DNA from: Acidobacteriaceae bacterium
GTDB lineage: Bacteria > Acidobacteriota > Terriglobia > Terriglobales > Acidobacteriaceae
NCBI GenBank assembly: GCA_003134815.1
Contig: PLCO01000009.1
Location: 3,010 to 67,009 of the forward strand
Reading direction: 5' to 3'
DNA length: 64,000 nt
Both the position numbers and the translations under genes were made by a program. Below the pieces are notes generated by a model, which saw nothing but the letters and a program-made list of their open reading frames with translations, was not told where the DNA came from and did no database searches. Shown here piece after piece: positions 35,974 through 45,173 of the stretch (positions within the stretch are counted from its first letter, which is position 1; each line of letters opens with the position of its first letter).

Positions 35974-37043
35974 CCGGGGCCCTCCTCGTAAGCGTACCAG
36001 CGATCCGTCAACTTGATGAACTGATATCCCTCGTCGCCCCCGGAATACGGATGCGCTTCTTTGTCCTTCGGTGAATTACATACCTGTGCCCAACTGTGCG
36101 TGGCTCGGACCGCACAATAAAGATATCCAGTCGAGTAGCCGTTGTCCAAGATGCCGATCGACTTTACGATGATGAAAGCATCTCCCCGAGGACCGCCGTA
36201 TCTTCGTATCCCTTGCGCAATCCCCGCCGACCGGAATATCTGTCTGTACTGATCCCAGCGAGCTTCAGAAATACTAATTGCTTTTTGGGAACCGATGCCG
36301 TCGGGGCCTGCCGGCTCAAGCCATGTGGGATCGATCACCGCCATCTGAGGGTCCTGGTCTGACATGGAAATGATTTGTTCCAGCGTCTTCCGCTGAGCGG
36401 GGAACTGCCTGGCAAGCGACTCAACGGAGGGCGGTTCACAGCCGGAAATGAGAAGGAAGAGGACGCTGGCCGCAACGGCCGCAATGGCTCCACCCGCAGC
36501 GCTCATTGCGCCGAGCCATCGAAGCATCGTGCGCCCCTTAGGGGCTGGCTTCGAAGGGATTTCGGATTTGGAGTCCGCGCTCCCCTGTCCGCCCGACCGG
36601 CAAATAGCACGCCAGAATGAAGAAAAAATCCACGCCGCTAGCGACATCGGGATGAAAAGTTCAATGACGTTGGCCACGTGCTCCTTCAGGTTGAACCGAA
36701 GGCCGTTGATCGTCCATTCGTTGGCCGCAGCGGTACTCGCCCCGATGACCAGCGCGATGACGCAGGCCAGAACGAGGTACCTCGACACTATCTTGAGCGG
36801 ACCTGCGGAGCTCCGTACACCAGTTAGCACAAACAGGGAGCCGACAGCGACTGCACAGAAAAACGTCAAGGGCCCGGCGACGAGCCAGGCAAGCCCCCCA
36901 GTTTGCCCGATGGAGAAATCGAACAGGTCGATCAGCTTCCAATACAGCTCAATGCCTGCGATTGCTACGAGGAGGACTAGCGATGGCCCACGCAGCCGGT
37001 GTACCCACCTCCGAATCATGCGGAAAGAATACAACGGCCGCAT
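35970..37043 (-). CDS. Hypothetical membrane protein, about 357 aa
   Basis: Not recognised. From ATG 37041-37043 (GGAG very close) it has helices LVLLVAIAGIELYWKLIDLF-like near the start, WLVAGPLTFFCAVAVGSLFVL, YLVLACVIALVIGAS, and VIELFIPMSLAAWIF, then a basic linker, another helix AAGGAIAAVAASVLFLLISG, and a soluble C-terminal domain of about 150 residues. The C-terminal part has no known motif. The upstream 129 codons of the open frame overlap glpF in antisense and are rejected. It is coupled to DUF2442. Confidence 0.65.
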   Translation of the reverse strand: MRPLYSFRMIRRWVHRLRGPSLVLLVAIAGIELYWKLIDLFDFSIGQTGGLAWLVAGPLTFFCAVAVGSLFVLTGVRSSAGPLKIVSRYLVLACVIALVIGASTAAANEWTINGLRFNLKEHVANVIELFIPMSLAAWIFSSFWRAICRSGGQGSADSKSEIPSKPAPKGRTMLRWLGAMSAAGGAIAAVAASVLFLLISGCEPPSVESLARQFPAQRKTLEQIISMSDQDPQMAVIDPTWLEPAGPDGIGSQKAISISEARWDQYRQIFRSAGIAQGIRRYGGPRGDAFIIVKSIGILDNGYSTGYLYCAVRATHSWAQVCNSPKDKEAHPYSGGDEGYQFIKLTDRWYAYEEGPG

Positions 37044-37200
37044 GGCTCCTTGCGATCTCCGCTCCTGGCGATCGCCCTTGGCGATCCTATGTCCGGCAGT
37101 GGACAATGCTTGGGTTCCTTCAATAGAGTTCCGGGTTGCGCGATGTGAAGGTCCGGGTTCTGTCCTCGTCCGGCAAAGAAGGCCTGAAAAGGAAGGTTTG

Positions 37201-37929
37201 ATGCACTCGATCTGGTTTGGCGAATTTATGGGCACGCTGGTCCTCATTCTGCTGGGCAACGGCGTGAACGCCGCCGTAACGTTGCGCAAGTCGTACGCAG
37301 CAGACTCCGGCTGGATAGTGATCACCACCGGCTGGGCTCTCGGCGTGCTTTGCGGCGTAATGGTGGCGCAGGCCTTCGGCAGTCCTGCCGCGAATCTCAA
37401 CCCCGCCATCACTCTTGCCAGCGCGGTCATTACCGGAGACTTCGCGCAGCTCCCTGTCTATTGGTCTGCGCAACTGCTCGGCGCAATGGCCGGCGCTGTA
37501 CTGGTGACTCTCCACTACGCGCCGCACTGGGCCCTGACGCCCGATCCCGCAGCCAAACTCGGCGTCTTCTGCACCAATGCAGCGGTGCGCAGTCCGCTCG
37601 CCAATATCTTCAGCGAGATGCTGGGCACTGCTGTTCTTGTGGTTGTTGCTGCCAGCATCTTTTCTCATGGCGTGGCCATCAACGGCCCCGCCGGCGGAGT
37701 GGGGCCGTGGCTCGTGGGCAGTTTGGTGTGGGGCATCGGACTCTCGCTCGGTGGAACCACCGGCTACGCCATCAACCCGGCGCGCGATCTTGGGCCGCGC
37801 ATCGTCCACGCAATTCTTCCCATCCCCGGCAAAGGCGGATCGAACTGGAGCTACGCTCCTATTCCTATCGTTGGCGATCTCGCCGGAGGGGTGCTCGCGG
37901 GTCTGCTGCTGCGGTTCGCGCATTTGTAG
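37201..37929 (+). CDS. glpF: Aquaglyceroporin / glycerol uptake facilitator
   Basis: 242 residues, six helices plus two half-helices. The two NPA boxes are NLNPAITLA (about residue 65) and INPARDLGPR (about 190); the Asp after NPAR is typical of the glycerol-conducting branch. ATG 37201 has AAGGAAGG five to seven bases upstream. An open frame extends about 250 codons further upstream but is low quality and is not part of the gene. No glpK or glpD lies next to it. Confidence 0.94.
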   Translation: MHSIWFGEFMGTLVLILLGNGVNAAVTLRKSYAADSGWIVITTGWALGVLCGVMVAQAFGSPAANLNPAITLASAVITGDFAQLPVYWSAQLLGAMAGAVLVTLHYAPHWALTPDPAAKLGVFCTNAAVRSPLANIFSEMLGTAVLVVVAASIFSHGVAINGPAGGVGPWLVGSLVWGIGLSLGGTTGYAINPARDLGPRIVHAILPIPGKGGSNWSYAPIPIVGDLAGGVLAGLLLRFAHL

Positions 37930-38017
37930 TTGTCAGCGCTCATCACGATTCGTCCCGGCTTTTCCGCAGTGAGCCGAAAGTCGTGCGCCGTTGGTTCCAT
38001 TTTGAAGAGACGCGCGA

Positions 38018-38761
38018 TCACTCCAGGCAAGACGCAATCACGGCCAGCGCGACGATGGCTGCCGTCTCCGCGCGCAAAATCCGCGGCCCTAACGACACTG
38101 CTCGCCATCCGTTGGCGTCGAAGAGCGCTTCTTCGGCGGGCGCCCATCCGCCTTCAGGGCCGATCGCGATCTCGAGCGTGGGCATTTCGTCTTTGGCCGC
38201 ATCGATGGATTCCTCGATCGCGTTGCGCAACGTGGTTGTACGCTCTTGTTCGGCGAGCACGATGCGCGTGGCCGTAGTCGCGGCCCGCACCCGCTCCGCC
38301 AGATCGACAGGCTCGTGAATCACTGGCTCATCGGACCGGCGAGCCTGTTGCGATGCTTCGCGCGCGATGCGCCGCCAGCGCTCGACGCGCTTCGCAGCAG
38401 CCTGTGCAAGGTGCTTCTCTGTTCTCCGCGCGATCACCGGCGCGATCGCTGCAACGCCAAGTTCGGTCGCTTTTTCAATGGTCCACTCCATGCGATCGAA
38501 CTTGTAAACGGCTACCACTAAAGTAACGGGAAGCGCCGGGTCGGCCTGGAGCTCTGCCGCGAGATTGAACCGTACTTCACTCGCCCCCCCCGCCAGCGTC
38601 ACCGCCGCGACCTCAGCGTGAAACACGCGGCCGCCCGCCACAACGTCCGCTTCCATTCCTGGTTCGGCGCGCAACACGCGCGCTAAATGCTCCGCTTGCG
38701 CACCCACGATCGTTGCGGTTGCTTCGTCCCAATGCTCGGCGATCCAGCGGCGGCGCGTCAT
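38018..38761 (-). CDS. rsmE: 16S rRNA m3U1498 methyltransferase
   Basis: SPOUT-fold, SAM-dependent methyltransferase that methylates U1498 in 16S rRNA. 247 residues, normal length. The knot motifs are AIGPEGGWAPAEE (about 198-210) and LGPRILRAETAAI (about 225-237). The N-terminal PUA-like domain has RVFHAEVA. ATG start at 38761. It is convergent with glpF and lies 227 bases downstream of the histone-like gene, beyond that gene's terminator. Confidence 0.95.
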   Translation of the reverse strand: MTRRRWIAEHWDEATATIVGAQAEHLARVLRAEPGMEADVVAGGRVFHAEVAAVTLAGGASEVRFNLAAELQADPALPVTLVVAVYKFDRMEWTIEKATELGVAAIAPVIARRTEKHLAQAAAKRVERWRRIAREASQQARRSDEPVIHEPVDLAERVRAATTATRIVLAEQERTTTLRNAIEESIDAAKDEMPTLEIAIGPEGGWAPAEEALFDANGWRAVSLGPRILRAETAAIVALAVIASCLE

Positions 38762-38933
38762 CGTGCAGTCATCCTTTTCCTCTAAAGTCTACGACGTCGT
38801 GCGCATTCGCAGTAATCTGGCAGGTCCGTCGGGTGGGCCCAATCGCCGCGGCCAGAGCGGGTTTTAGCGAATTCATAGTCCGCACCAACTTCGCTCGGCG
38901 CCGCGCGGATTTTTTCTTCGCCCAAAACACCAA

Positions 38934-38957
38934 GGGGAACGCTTTTGAGCGTCCCCC
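38934..38957 (-). terminator. Hairpin terminator after the histone-like microgene
   Basis: On the minus strand GGGGGACGCT, loop CAAA, AGCGTTCCCC forms a ten-pair stem with one G-T wobble, followed by TTGGTGTTTT. It starts 31 bases after the stop codon of the histone-like gene. Confidence 0.7.
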
Positions 38958-38988
38958 TAGAGTGTTGCCTTTTTGGTTGTTCAGACCG

Positions 38989-39066
38989 TTACTTTTTCTT
39001 CGCGGTCTTCTTGGTTGCCTTCTTGGCTTTCTTCGCTGGTTTCTTGGCTGCTTTCTTAGTTGCCAT
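38989..39066 (-). CDS. 25-residue lysine/alanine-rich histone H1-like microprotein
   Basis: Reads MATKKAAKKPAKKAKKATKK followed by TAKKK and a TAA stop. It is 56 percent lysine, the rest Ala, Thr, one Pro and the initiator Met, with PAKKAKKA-type repeats like the C-terminal tails of H1-like and HU-extension proteins. The gene is framed by a near-consensus promoter (39130-39158), GGGAG ten bases upstream of the ATG, and a strong hairpin terminator. Such basic tails bind DNA or RNA non-specifically; a nucleoid or ribosome-associated role is inference. Overlapping longer frames in this region are shadows. Confidence 0.75.
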   Translation of the reverse strand: MATKKAAKKPAKKAKKATKKTAKKK

Positions 39067-39129
39067 TTGCCTATTCTCCCTTTTCGATGGGTTGCATCGA
39101 TTCTGCAATTAGAAACTGCAGTTGAAAAA

Positions 39130-39158
39130 GGTATAGATTCATGAGACATCGATGTCAA
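39130..39158 (-). promoter_or_regulatory. Sigma70-type promoter of the histone-like microgene
   Basis: TTGACA (39153-39158), 17-base spacer, TATACC (39130-39135), read on the minus strand. The -35 box is consensus. The predicted start of transcription is about 57 bases before the ATG. Confidence 0.7.
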
Positions 39159-39350
39159 GAAAAAAACGACATGAGAGTGAAAAAAGATCAACATCGTTTC
39201 CGCCGCAAATCGACCCGCGAAGAGAATTTCGAGTCATGATTCGAAGCGCCGATCGAAAACTTCTCGCGATCGCATCGCACTCGTCGAATCGCTTCTTCCA
39301 GTTCGCGCGTGAATTTCGACGCGCGCGATCAGCGATGATCTCCACCGCGT

Positions 39351-40802
39351 TCAACACTCGATCACATTCAGCGCAAGCCCCGCGAGGCTCGTCTCCTTGT
39401 AACGCGACTGCATATCGAGGCCGGTCAAATACATTGTGCGGATCACTTGATCGAGTGAAACCTTGTGCGCCTCGGACTCGTTCAGAGCCAGCCGCGCAGC
39501 CTGCACGGCCTTCGCCGCGCCCATCGCGTTGCGCTCGATGCAGGGAATCTGGACCAGTCCTCCGATGGGGTCGCACGTCATGCCCAGATTGTGCTCCATC
39601 GCAATCTCGGCCGCGTGCTCGATCTGGCCGTCGTTGCCGCCCTGCGCAGACACCAGGCCCGCTGCGGCCATTGAGCAGGCCACGCCTACTTCGCCCTGAC
39701 ATCCGACCTCCGCGCCGCTGATCGAAGCGTTCTCCTTGTAAAGCGCACCGATCGCCGCAGAAGTGAGGAAGAAGCGGAAGATGCCTTGATTGTCCGAATC
39801 GGGAACGAAGCGCCGATAATAAAGCGCGACTGCGGGAACCACGCCCGCGGCCCCGTTGGTTGGCGCGGTCACCACGCGCCCGCCCGCGGCATTCTCCTCG
39901 TTCACTGCCATAGCGTAGACCGTGACCCAATCGAGCGGAGCCAGCGGATCACCTTGCTGTCCACTCGCCTCTCGCGCGCGCAAACGCTCTGCCAGGCGAC
40001 GTGCGCGCCGGCGAACATTCAAGCCTCCGGGCAAGATGCCTTCCGCGGCCATTCCACGCTCGGCGCACGCCTGCATGGTCTGCCAAATTTTCCCAATCCC
40101 GGAATGGACCCGTCCCTCGATCGCTTCAGCGGAACCATCAATATCAACAGGGGGGTCAATGGCGGGGTCAATGGCGCGCAGCCGCTCGCACTCGTTGGCC
40201 AGCATCACGCGATCAATTGAAAGCCCGTGCGTCCGCGCTACCTCCAGAAGTTCCGCGGCGCTGTGGAACGGATACGGGAGCCGAACCTCCGATTCATCCG
40301 CCGCCTTGTCGTCCATTCCGTCCTCAACGATGAATCCGCCGCCGATAGAAAAGTAAGTGCTCGCCGCGACTATCGAGCTGCCGGCATCGAACGCCGACAG
40401 ACGCAAACCATTCGGGTGGCGGGTGCGCGCGCCTGGAGGAAACATCTGGTCTCGGTGAAAAATCAAGTCGCGCGGCTCGTCGAATTCAATCCCGTGCTTG
40501 CCAGCAAGTTCCAAGCGCCTTGAAGCGCGAATCGCCGCAACTGTGCATTCAATCGCGGCAGGATCGATTGCGGCGGGCTCGTTTCCCGCAAGCCCGAGCA
40601 GGATGGCGCGGTCGGTTCCGTGGCCTATCCCGGTAAGCGCCAGCGAGCCATACAAATCCGTTTGCACGCGTGCAGTTCTATCGAGCAGCCCGGAAGACTC
40701 GAGGCTGCGCACAAACCGGCAGGCTGCGCGCATCGGCCCCATGGTATGCGAGCTTGAGGGCCCAACGCCGATCTTGTAGAGATCGAACAGACTCGCGGTC
40801 AC
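39351..40802 (-). CDS. sdaA: L-serine ammonia-lyase
   Basis: Converts L-serine to pyruvate and ammonia with a 4Fe-4S cluster. 483 residues, single-chain type with alpha and beta domains fused. Start [12 protein letters not shown] and the cluster cysteines in [22 protein letters not shown] and VQIPCIERN are present. GTG start at 40800-40802 (weak ribosome binding site). A perfect 12-base duplication at 40152-40175 adds residues to the [10 protein letters not shown] stretch. Confidence 0.95.
   Translation of the reverse strand: MTASLFDLYKIGVGPSSSHTMGPMRAACRFVRSLESSGLLDRTARVQTDLYGSLALTGIGHGTDRAILLGLAGNEPAAIDPAAIECTVAAIRASRRLELAGKHGIEFDEPRDLIFHRDQMFPPGARTRHPNGLRLSAFDAGSSIVAASTYFSIGGGFIVEDGMDDKAADESEVRLPYPFHSAAELLEVARTHGLSIDRVMLANECERLRAIDPAIDPPVDIDGSAEAIEGRVHSGIGKIWQTMQACAERGMAAEGILPGGLNVRRRARRLAERLRAREASGQQGDPLAPLDWVTVYAMAVNEENAAGGRVVTAPTNGAAGVVPAVALYYRRFVPDSDNQGIFRFFLTSAAIGALYKENASISGAEVGCQGEVGVACSMAAAGLVSAQGGNDGQIEHAAEIAMEHNLGMTCDPIGGLVQIPCIERNAMGAAKAVQAARLALNESEAHKVSLDQVIRTMYLTGLDMQSRYKETSLAGLALNVIEC
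40152..40175. repeat. Perfect 12-base duplication inside sdaA
   Basis: GGGGTCAATGGC occurs twice in tandem (40152-40163 and 40164-40175), giving repeated Ile-Asp-Pro-like residues in frame. Confidence 0.85.
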
Positions 40803-40884
40803 GCATCAAATTGTAGCGGGAAAACAAGAAACAAGCGCGCGGAACAGCAGAATAACCCGCGAGCCAAAAGCGATGCCCTGCTCT

Positions 40885-41724
40885 CTACTCTAAGAACTCG
40901 CGCACAAATTTGTTGTCGGTGTGAACGAGGTCATGCAGGGAACCATCGAGGATCAATCGTCCCTCGTCGAGCATCAGGAAGGTCGTGTTGGGGTTCGTCT
41001 CTCCATCTGGAAGCGGAACCATGTGGTCCTTCTCAACGTCGAAGCGGTGATTGCACAATGTAAAAGCATCCTGCAGGCGGTGCGTCACCAGCAGAGACGG
41101 CGTCGAGTGAACATCCCGCTGCTTCACGATAAGTTCGATGATGGTCGTCGAAGTCACGGGATCCAGGCCGCCGGTCGGCGAGTCGTACAGGATCAGCTCA
41201 GGTTCGTGAATGAGCGCCCGCGCAATGGCCACCCGCCGCTTCATGCCTCCCGAAAGGCTCGCCGGGTACAGATTGAAGGTCTCTTCCAGGCCGACAAATC
41301 TCAGCGCTTCATGAACGCGGCTGTCGATCACGTCATCGGGCGTCCGCTCCTGGATCAATTGGTAGGCCACATTGTCGCGTACCGTCAGCGAATCGAAGAG
41401 CGCGCTTTCCTGAAATACCATTCCAGCTCGCACTCGCAGCGAAAAGAGCTTCTCCTCCGGCAAGCCGGAAATCTCTTCCCCGAAGAGATGGATCGTTCCC
41501 TTGCGCGGGCGAAGCAGCCCGATAATCAGTTTCAGCAGAACGCTTTTGCCCACGCCGGCGGGTCCCAGCAGAACGCGCGTCTCCCCGGGAGCCACGGAGA
41601 AACTGATGTCCTCAAGAACCGGCGGCCCATCGAAGTCCACCGAAACTCCGCGCAGCTCCACAACAGGCCCGGCTTCCTGTTCGCCTGCAGTCGGTTGCTC
41701 CGCGCGAATTGAGGCTTGGCTCAT
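40885..41724 (-). CDS. MlaF-like ABC ATP-binding protein with atypical Walker B
   Basis: 279-residue ATPase paired with the MlaE permease 10 bases upstream; together they would move phospholipids between the membranes to maintain outer-membrane asymmetry. Walker A GPAGVGKS (54-61), signature LSGGMKRR (157-164), Walker B ILYDSPTGGLDP. The residue after the Walker B aspartate is Ser182, where active ABC ATPases have the catalytic Glu. The H-loop (VTHRLQD) is kept. No MlaD/MlaC/MlaB genes adjoin. Reduced or altered hydrolysis is plausible but unproven. Confidence 0.88.
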   Translation of the reverse strand: MSQASIRAEQPTAGEQEAGPVVELRGVSVDFDGPPVLEDISFSVAPGETRVLLGPAGVGKSVLLKLIIGLLRPRKGTIHLFGEEISGLPEEKLFSLRVRAGMVFQESALFDSLTVRDNVAYQLIQERTPDDVIDSRVHEALRFVGLEETFNLYPASLSGGMKRRVAIARALIHEPELILYDSPTGGLDPVTSTTIIELIVKQRDVHSTPSLLVTHRLQDAFTLCNHRFDVEKDHMVPLPDGETNPNTTFLMLDEGRLILDGSLHDLVHTDNKFVREFLE

Positions 41725-41734
41725 GTGGGAAAAC

Positions 41735-42514
41735 TCACGTCGGAAAGATTGTCAGCAGAATATGGGTAATTACAAAATCGACAGCGATGATCAGCACCGA
41801 TGAAGTCACCACTGCCGAAATTGTCGAGCGGCCAACGCCCTCAGTGCCGCCGGTCGTTCTCATCCCGTAGAAGCAGCCGATGGAGCTGAGCAGGTAGCCG
41901 AAGAACAGCGGCTTCACCAGGCCCTGGAGAATGTCGGAAAAGCTAAGATGCTCATAGGCCGAGTTAAAGTACTGCGTCCCGTTCTGATGATTGAGGATCA
42001 CCGTGACCACTGCCCCGCCAACGATGCCAAATGCATCGGCTACGATCGTCAGCAGCAGCAGCATGGAGATGCTGGCAAAGATGCGGGGAGTCACGAGCTT
42101 TCGCAGCGGGTCGACGCCCAGGGCGCGCATCGCATCAATCTGCTCGGTCACCACCATCGAGCCGAGTTCGCTGGCCATCGACGATGAGTTCCTGCCCGCC
42201 ACCATGATTCCTGTGAGCACCGCTCCGAGCTCGCGGATCATCGTCAGGCTTACGAATCGGCCCGTGACCGCCGTCGCGCCAAACTCAGACAGTGTGGACG
42301 CGGACTGCAGGGCAAGCACGCCGCCGGTAAAAAAGCCGGAGAGGATCACGATCGGCAGCGACCCGACCCCGATAATGTCGGATTGCATCAGGAAGTCGGT
42401 CCAGTAAATAGGAGGCCGGAAGAGATTGAGCATCGCCCGCCACGCGAACAGGGAATATTCCTGCACGGCGAGCACAATATCCTTGCTGGTGCGTTCGATC
42501 GCGGATGTCGCCAT
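41735..42514 (-). CDS. mlaE: MlaE family lipid ABC permease
   Basis: 259 residues, five or six helices. Typical MlaE blocks are GFFTGGVLALQSASTLSEFGA (quoted in part), MIRELGAVLTGIMVAGRNSSS and MRALGVDPLRKLVTPR, which forms the coupling region to MlaF. It is the first gene of the mlaE-mlaF pair. It is divergent from otsA across a gap of 253 bases that has no further gene. Confidence 0.93.
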   Translation of the reverse strand: MATSAIERTSKDIVLAVQEYSLFAWRAMLNLFRPPIYWTDFLMQSDIIGVGSLPIVILSGFFTGGVLALQSASTLSEFGATAVTGRFVSLTMIRELGAVLTGIMVAGRNSSSMASELGSMVVTEQIDAMRALGVDPLRKLVTPRIFASISMLLLLTIVADAFGIVGGAVVTVILNHQNGTQYFNSAYEHLSFSDILQGLVKPLFFGYLLSSIGCFYGMRTTGGTEGVGRSTISAVVTSSVLIIAVDFVITHILLTIFPT

Positions 42515-42767
42515 GGGTTTCCGGTCTTGCTGAGAAAGATGTTGCCCGCTTCAGTGGACAGGATAGCTCATGGAACAGGCAGGCATGAAACATCGATTCT
42601 TCATGCTCCTGGCGCCGTTCAGCTCGGATCTGATCTGATTTGCGCTACAAATCGGCGGGCCTAAGTGTCTTTTCCCTCAACAAATTTGTTTCCGGCTCCC
42701 TTTATCCGCAAGGTCCGAGGTTGTGATTTCGCCCCAATGCGCATCCAATCTATATCTGGAGGCGGCG

Positions 42768-45158
42768 ATGCATCTTTTCCGCATGCGGTTGATCCTTGCC
42801 CTTATCGCGAGCGTGACTCTCGTTTCGCTTGCCTCCACTTATTTTGATGTTCTGGCCCACAGGCACAGTTTGCGCGAGGATCTGGAGCGCCGCGCCAGTT
42901 GGATGGGCGCGAGCATTGAGCCAGATGTGCGCAGCGCCCTTGCAACGGCTAATGCCACCGGTAATGCCGCCGACAACGCCAAAGCTCTGACCGGCCTGGT
43001 GCAGCTCCTGAAGAACGGAACCGGCGCGCTGGGCCTGGCGATCTATGATGCGCATGGAAACCTTCTGGCTGCCAACGGTCCTCCTGACGTGATGGCCGCG
43101 CTCGGTCGGGGCGTCGTTGAAAAATCGCTTCAGCGGGGGGTCGAGGCCGGCGCATTCGGCCACGCCGGTCAATGGCAATGGCTGGAGAAGTCGTTCCCCA
43201 TCCGCAACGGAGATCAATTGCAGGGCGCCATGGCCATTGTGGTCGATGCTGGCTACATTCGGTCTGAAAGCATCGCCCTATGGCAGCGAAGCTTCTGGCG
43301 CATCGTTGCCTTTGTGATTGTGATTGTCGCCATCACGCTCCTTATGGTCCGCTGGTTCCTGCTTCGGCCCATGAGCCGCGTGGCTGATCGTCTGCGCCTC
43401 ATGCGAATTGACCACCCGGAAAAATCCGTGGCGCCGGACCTTAAAGAGCTTCGCCTTTTTTCGCCTCTCGCCCGCGAGGTGGAAACAATGGCGGAAAGCC
43501 TGAAAGCCGCGCGCGCGTCCGCCGCTGCTGAAGCCCGCCTGCGCGAAGCCGGCGCAAATCTATGGACCGCCGAGCGGCTGGCGGTGCACATCCGCAACCG
43601 CGCGGGTTCCAGCAAAATCTTCGTTGTCTCCAATCGCGAGCCGTACATGCATGTCCGCCAGGGACGCGAAATCGTCTGCGTAGTGCCGCCCAGCGGCCTG
43701 GTCACGGCGCTGGAGCCGGTTCTTCGCGCTTGCGACGGCGTCTGGGTTGCCAGCGGCAGCGGCGACGCCGACGCCACGACCGTCGACGAGTTCGACCGCC
43801 TGCGCGTTCCGCCCGATGAGCCGCGCTATACCCTCCGCCGCGTCTGGCTCTCCGAGGAAGAAGAATCGCGCTATTACGAAGGCTTCTCCAACGAGGGGCT
43901 GTGGCCGCTTTGTCATATCGCGCATACGCGCCCAATTTTTCGCGCTGCGGACTGGGAGTCTTATCAGCTCGTCAACCAGAGGTTTGCCAACGCGCTGCTC
44001 GAAGAAATGCAGGACAATCCCGATCCAGTCGTCTTCGTGCAGGACTACCATCTCGCTTTATTGCCCCGCCTTATCAAGAAAGAGCGGCCCGATGCGCGTG
44101 TCGCCATCTTCTGGCACATCCCCTGGCCCAATCCTGAAGCATTCGGAATCTGTCCGTGGCAAACCGAGTTGCTGGACGGTCTGCTCGGCGCGGATCTTAT
44201 CGGCTTCCACATTCCACTCCACTGCCACAACTTCCTCGCCACTGTCGACCGCGCCTTTGAGGCCCGGACCGACCGCGATCGCATGACCGTACTTCGCCTT
44301 GGGCACGCAAGCGTTGTTCGTCCCTATCCCGTAAGCGTGGCCTTTGACGGCGCCATGCGCCCCGCCGCCAGTTGGGACGGCGAGTCCATGGCCGACGAAC
44401 GCGCCGCCGAGCGGCAACGCCTCTTGAGTGAGTTTGGCGTTCGCGCTGAAACCCTGGTGCTCGGCGTGGACCGCCTCGACTACACCAAGGGAATTGTCGA
44501 GCGGCTCGAAGCTATCGGCCAGCTCCTTGAAGACCACCCCTGGTATCGCGAGCGCCTCACCATGGTGCAAATTGCTGCGCCCAGCCGCACGCGCATCCCC
44601 AGCTATGCTGAGCTGCACCGCCGGGTTGGTGAAACCGTCACCCGCATCAATGCGCGTTACCAAACTCCGCACTGGATTCCCATCGTTCTCATCGAGCGCC
44701 AGTGCAATCACCAGGAAGTCAATCGGTGGTATCGCGCCGCCGATGTCTGCCTCGTCACCTCGCTCCATGACGGGATGAATCTCGTCGCCAAGGAGTTTGT
44801 TGCGGCGCGGGATGACGAAGACGGAGTGCTCGTCTTGAGCCGGTTTACTGGCGCGGCCGTCGAGTTGCGCGATGCCCTGCTCATCAATCCTTATGACATC
44901 GTCGGTGTTGCCGAGGCCATCCACACAGGCCTCGAGATGACCCGCGAGGAGCGCCGCGAGCGCATGGAGCGGATGCGCCGCCAGGTGATGGAATACAACA
45001 TATATATGTGGGCGGCCAAGGTTCTGGGCGACCTGCGCGAGTTGCGCCTGGAGCCCGCTGAAGGATCGGAGCCGGCCCGTCTCGCGCCGGCTCCAGTGCC
45101 ATCCCCCGCGCCGTCTCTTGTGCGCGAAACGGAGATCCCGGCCGAAAAACTGGCTTGA
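42768..45158 (+). CDS. otsA: Trehalose-6-phosphate synthase with N-terminal membrane sensor/HAMP-like module
   Basis: 796 residues from ATG 42768 (GGAGG five bases upstream). Residues 5-27 and about 175-197 are membrane helices flanking an extracytoplasmic domain; a HAMP-like linker and coiled coil follow (about 198-270). The synthase domain starts near 285 with VVSNREP and shows [18 protein letters not shown], the [10 protein letters not shown] donor site and [10 protein letters not shown]. It transfers glucose from UDP- or ADP-glucose to glucose 6-phosphate. Soluble OtsA is about 470 residues, so this is a membrane-tethered version that may sense the periplasm. otsB follows. Confidence 0.93.
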   Translation: MHLFRMRLILALIASVTLVSLASTYFDVLAHRHSLREDLERRASWMGASIEPDVRSALATANATGNAADNAKALTGLVQLLKNGTGALGLAIYDAHGNLLAANGPPDVMAALGRGVVEKSLQRGVEAGAFGHAGQWQWLEKSFPIRNGDQLQGAMAIVVDAGYIRSESIALWQRSFWRIVAFVIVIVAITLLMVRWFLLRPMSRVADRLRLMRIDHPEKSVAPDLKELRLFSPLAREVETMAESLKAARASAAAEARLREAGANLWTAERLAVHIRNRAGSSKIFVVSNREPYMHVRQGREIVCVVPPSGLVTALEPVLRACDGVWVASGSGDADATTVDEFDRLRVPPDEPRYTLRRVWLSEEEESRYYEGFSNEGLWPLCHIAHTRPIFRAADWESYQLVNQRFANALLEEMQDNPDPVVFVQDYHLALLPRLIKKERPDARVAIFWHIPWPNPEAFGICPWQTELLDGLLGADLIGFHIPLHCHNFLATVDRAFEARTDRDRMTVLRLGHASVVRPYPVSVAFDGAMRPAASWDGESMADERAAERQRLLSEFGVRAETLVLGVDRLDYTKGIVERLEAIGQLLEDHPWYRERLTMVQIAAPSRTRIPSYAELHRRVGETVTRINARYQTPHWIPIVLIERQCNHQEVNRWYRAADVCLVTSLHDGMNLVAKEFVAARDDEDGVLVLSRFTGAAVELRDALLINPYDIVGVAEAIHTGLEMTREERRERMERMRRQVMEYNIYMWAAKVLGDLRELRLEPAEGSEPARLAPAPVPSPAPSLVRETEIPAEKLA

Positions 45159-45173
45159 AAGCGAGTCCTGAAA

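Noticed and set aside
36448-37200. A 250-codon open frame extending upstream of glpF
   Set aside because: It overlaps the hypothetical membrane gene in antisense and has low-complexity translation; GlpF homologues start at 37201.
38769-39194. A 141-residue Arg-rich frame on the minus strand over the histone-like gene
   Set aside because: It reads the same Lys-rich DNA in another frame, lacks a ribosome binding site and crosses the terminator hairpin; the 25-residue frame with promoter and terminator is better supported.
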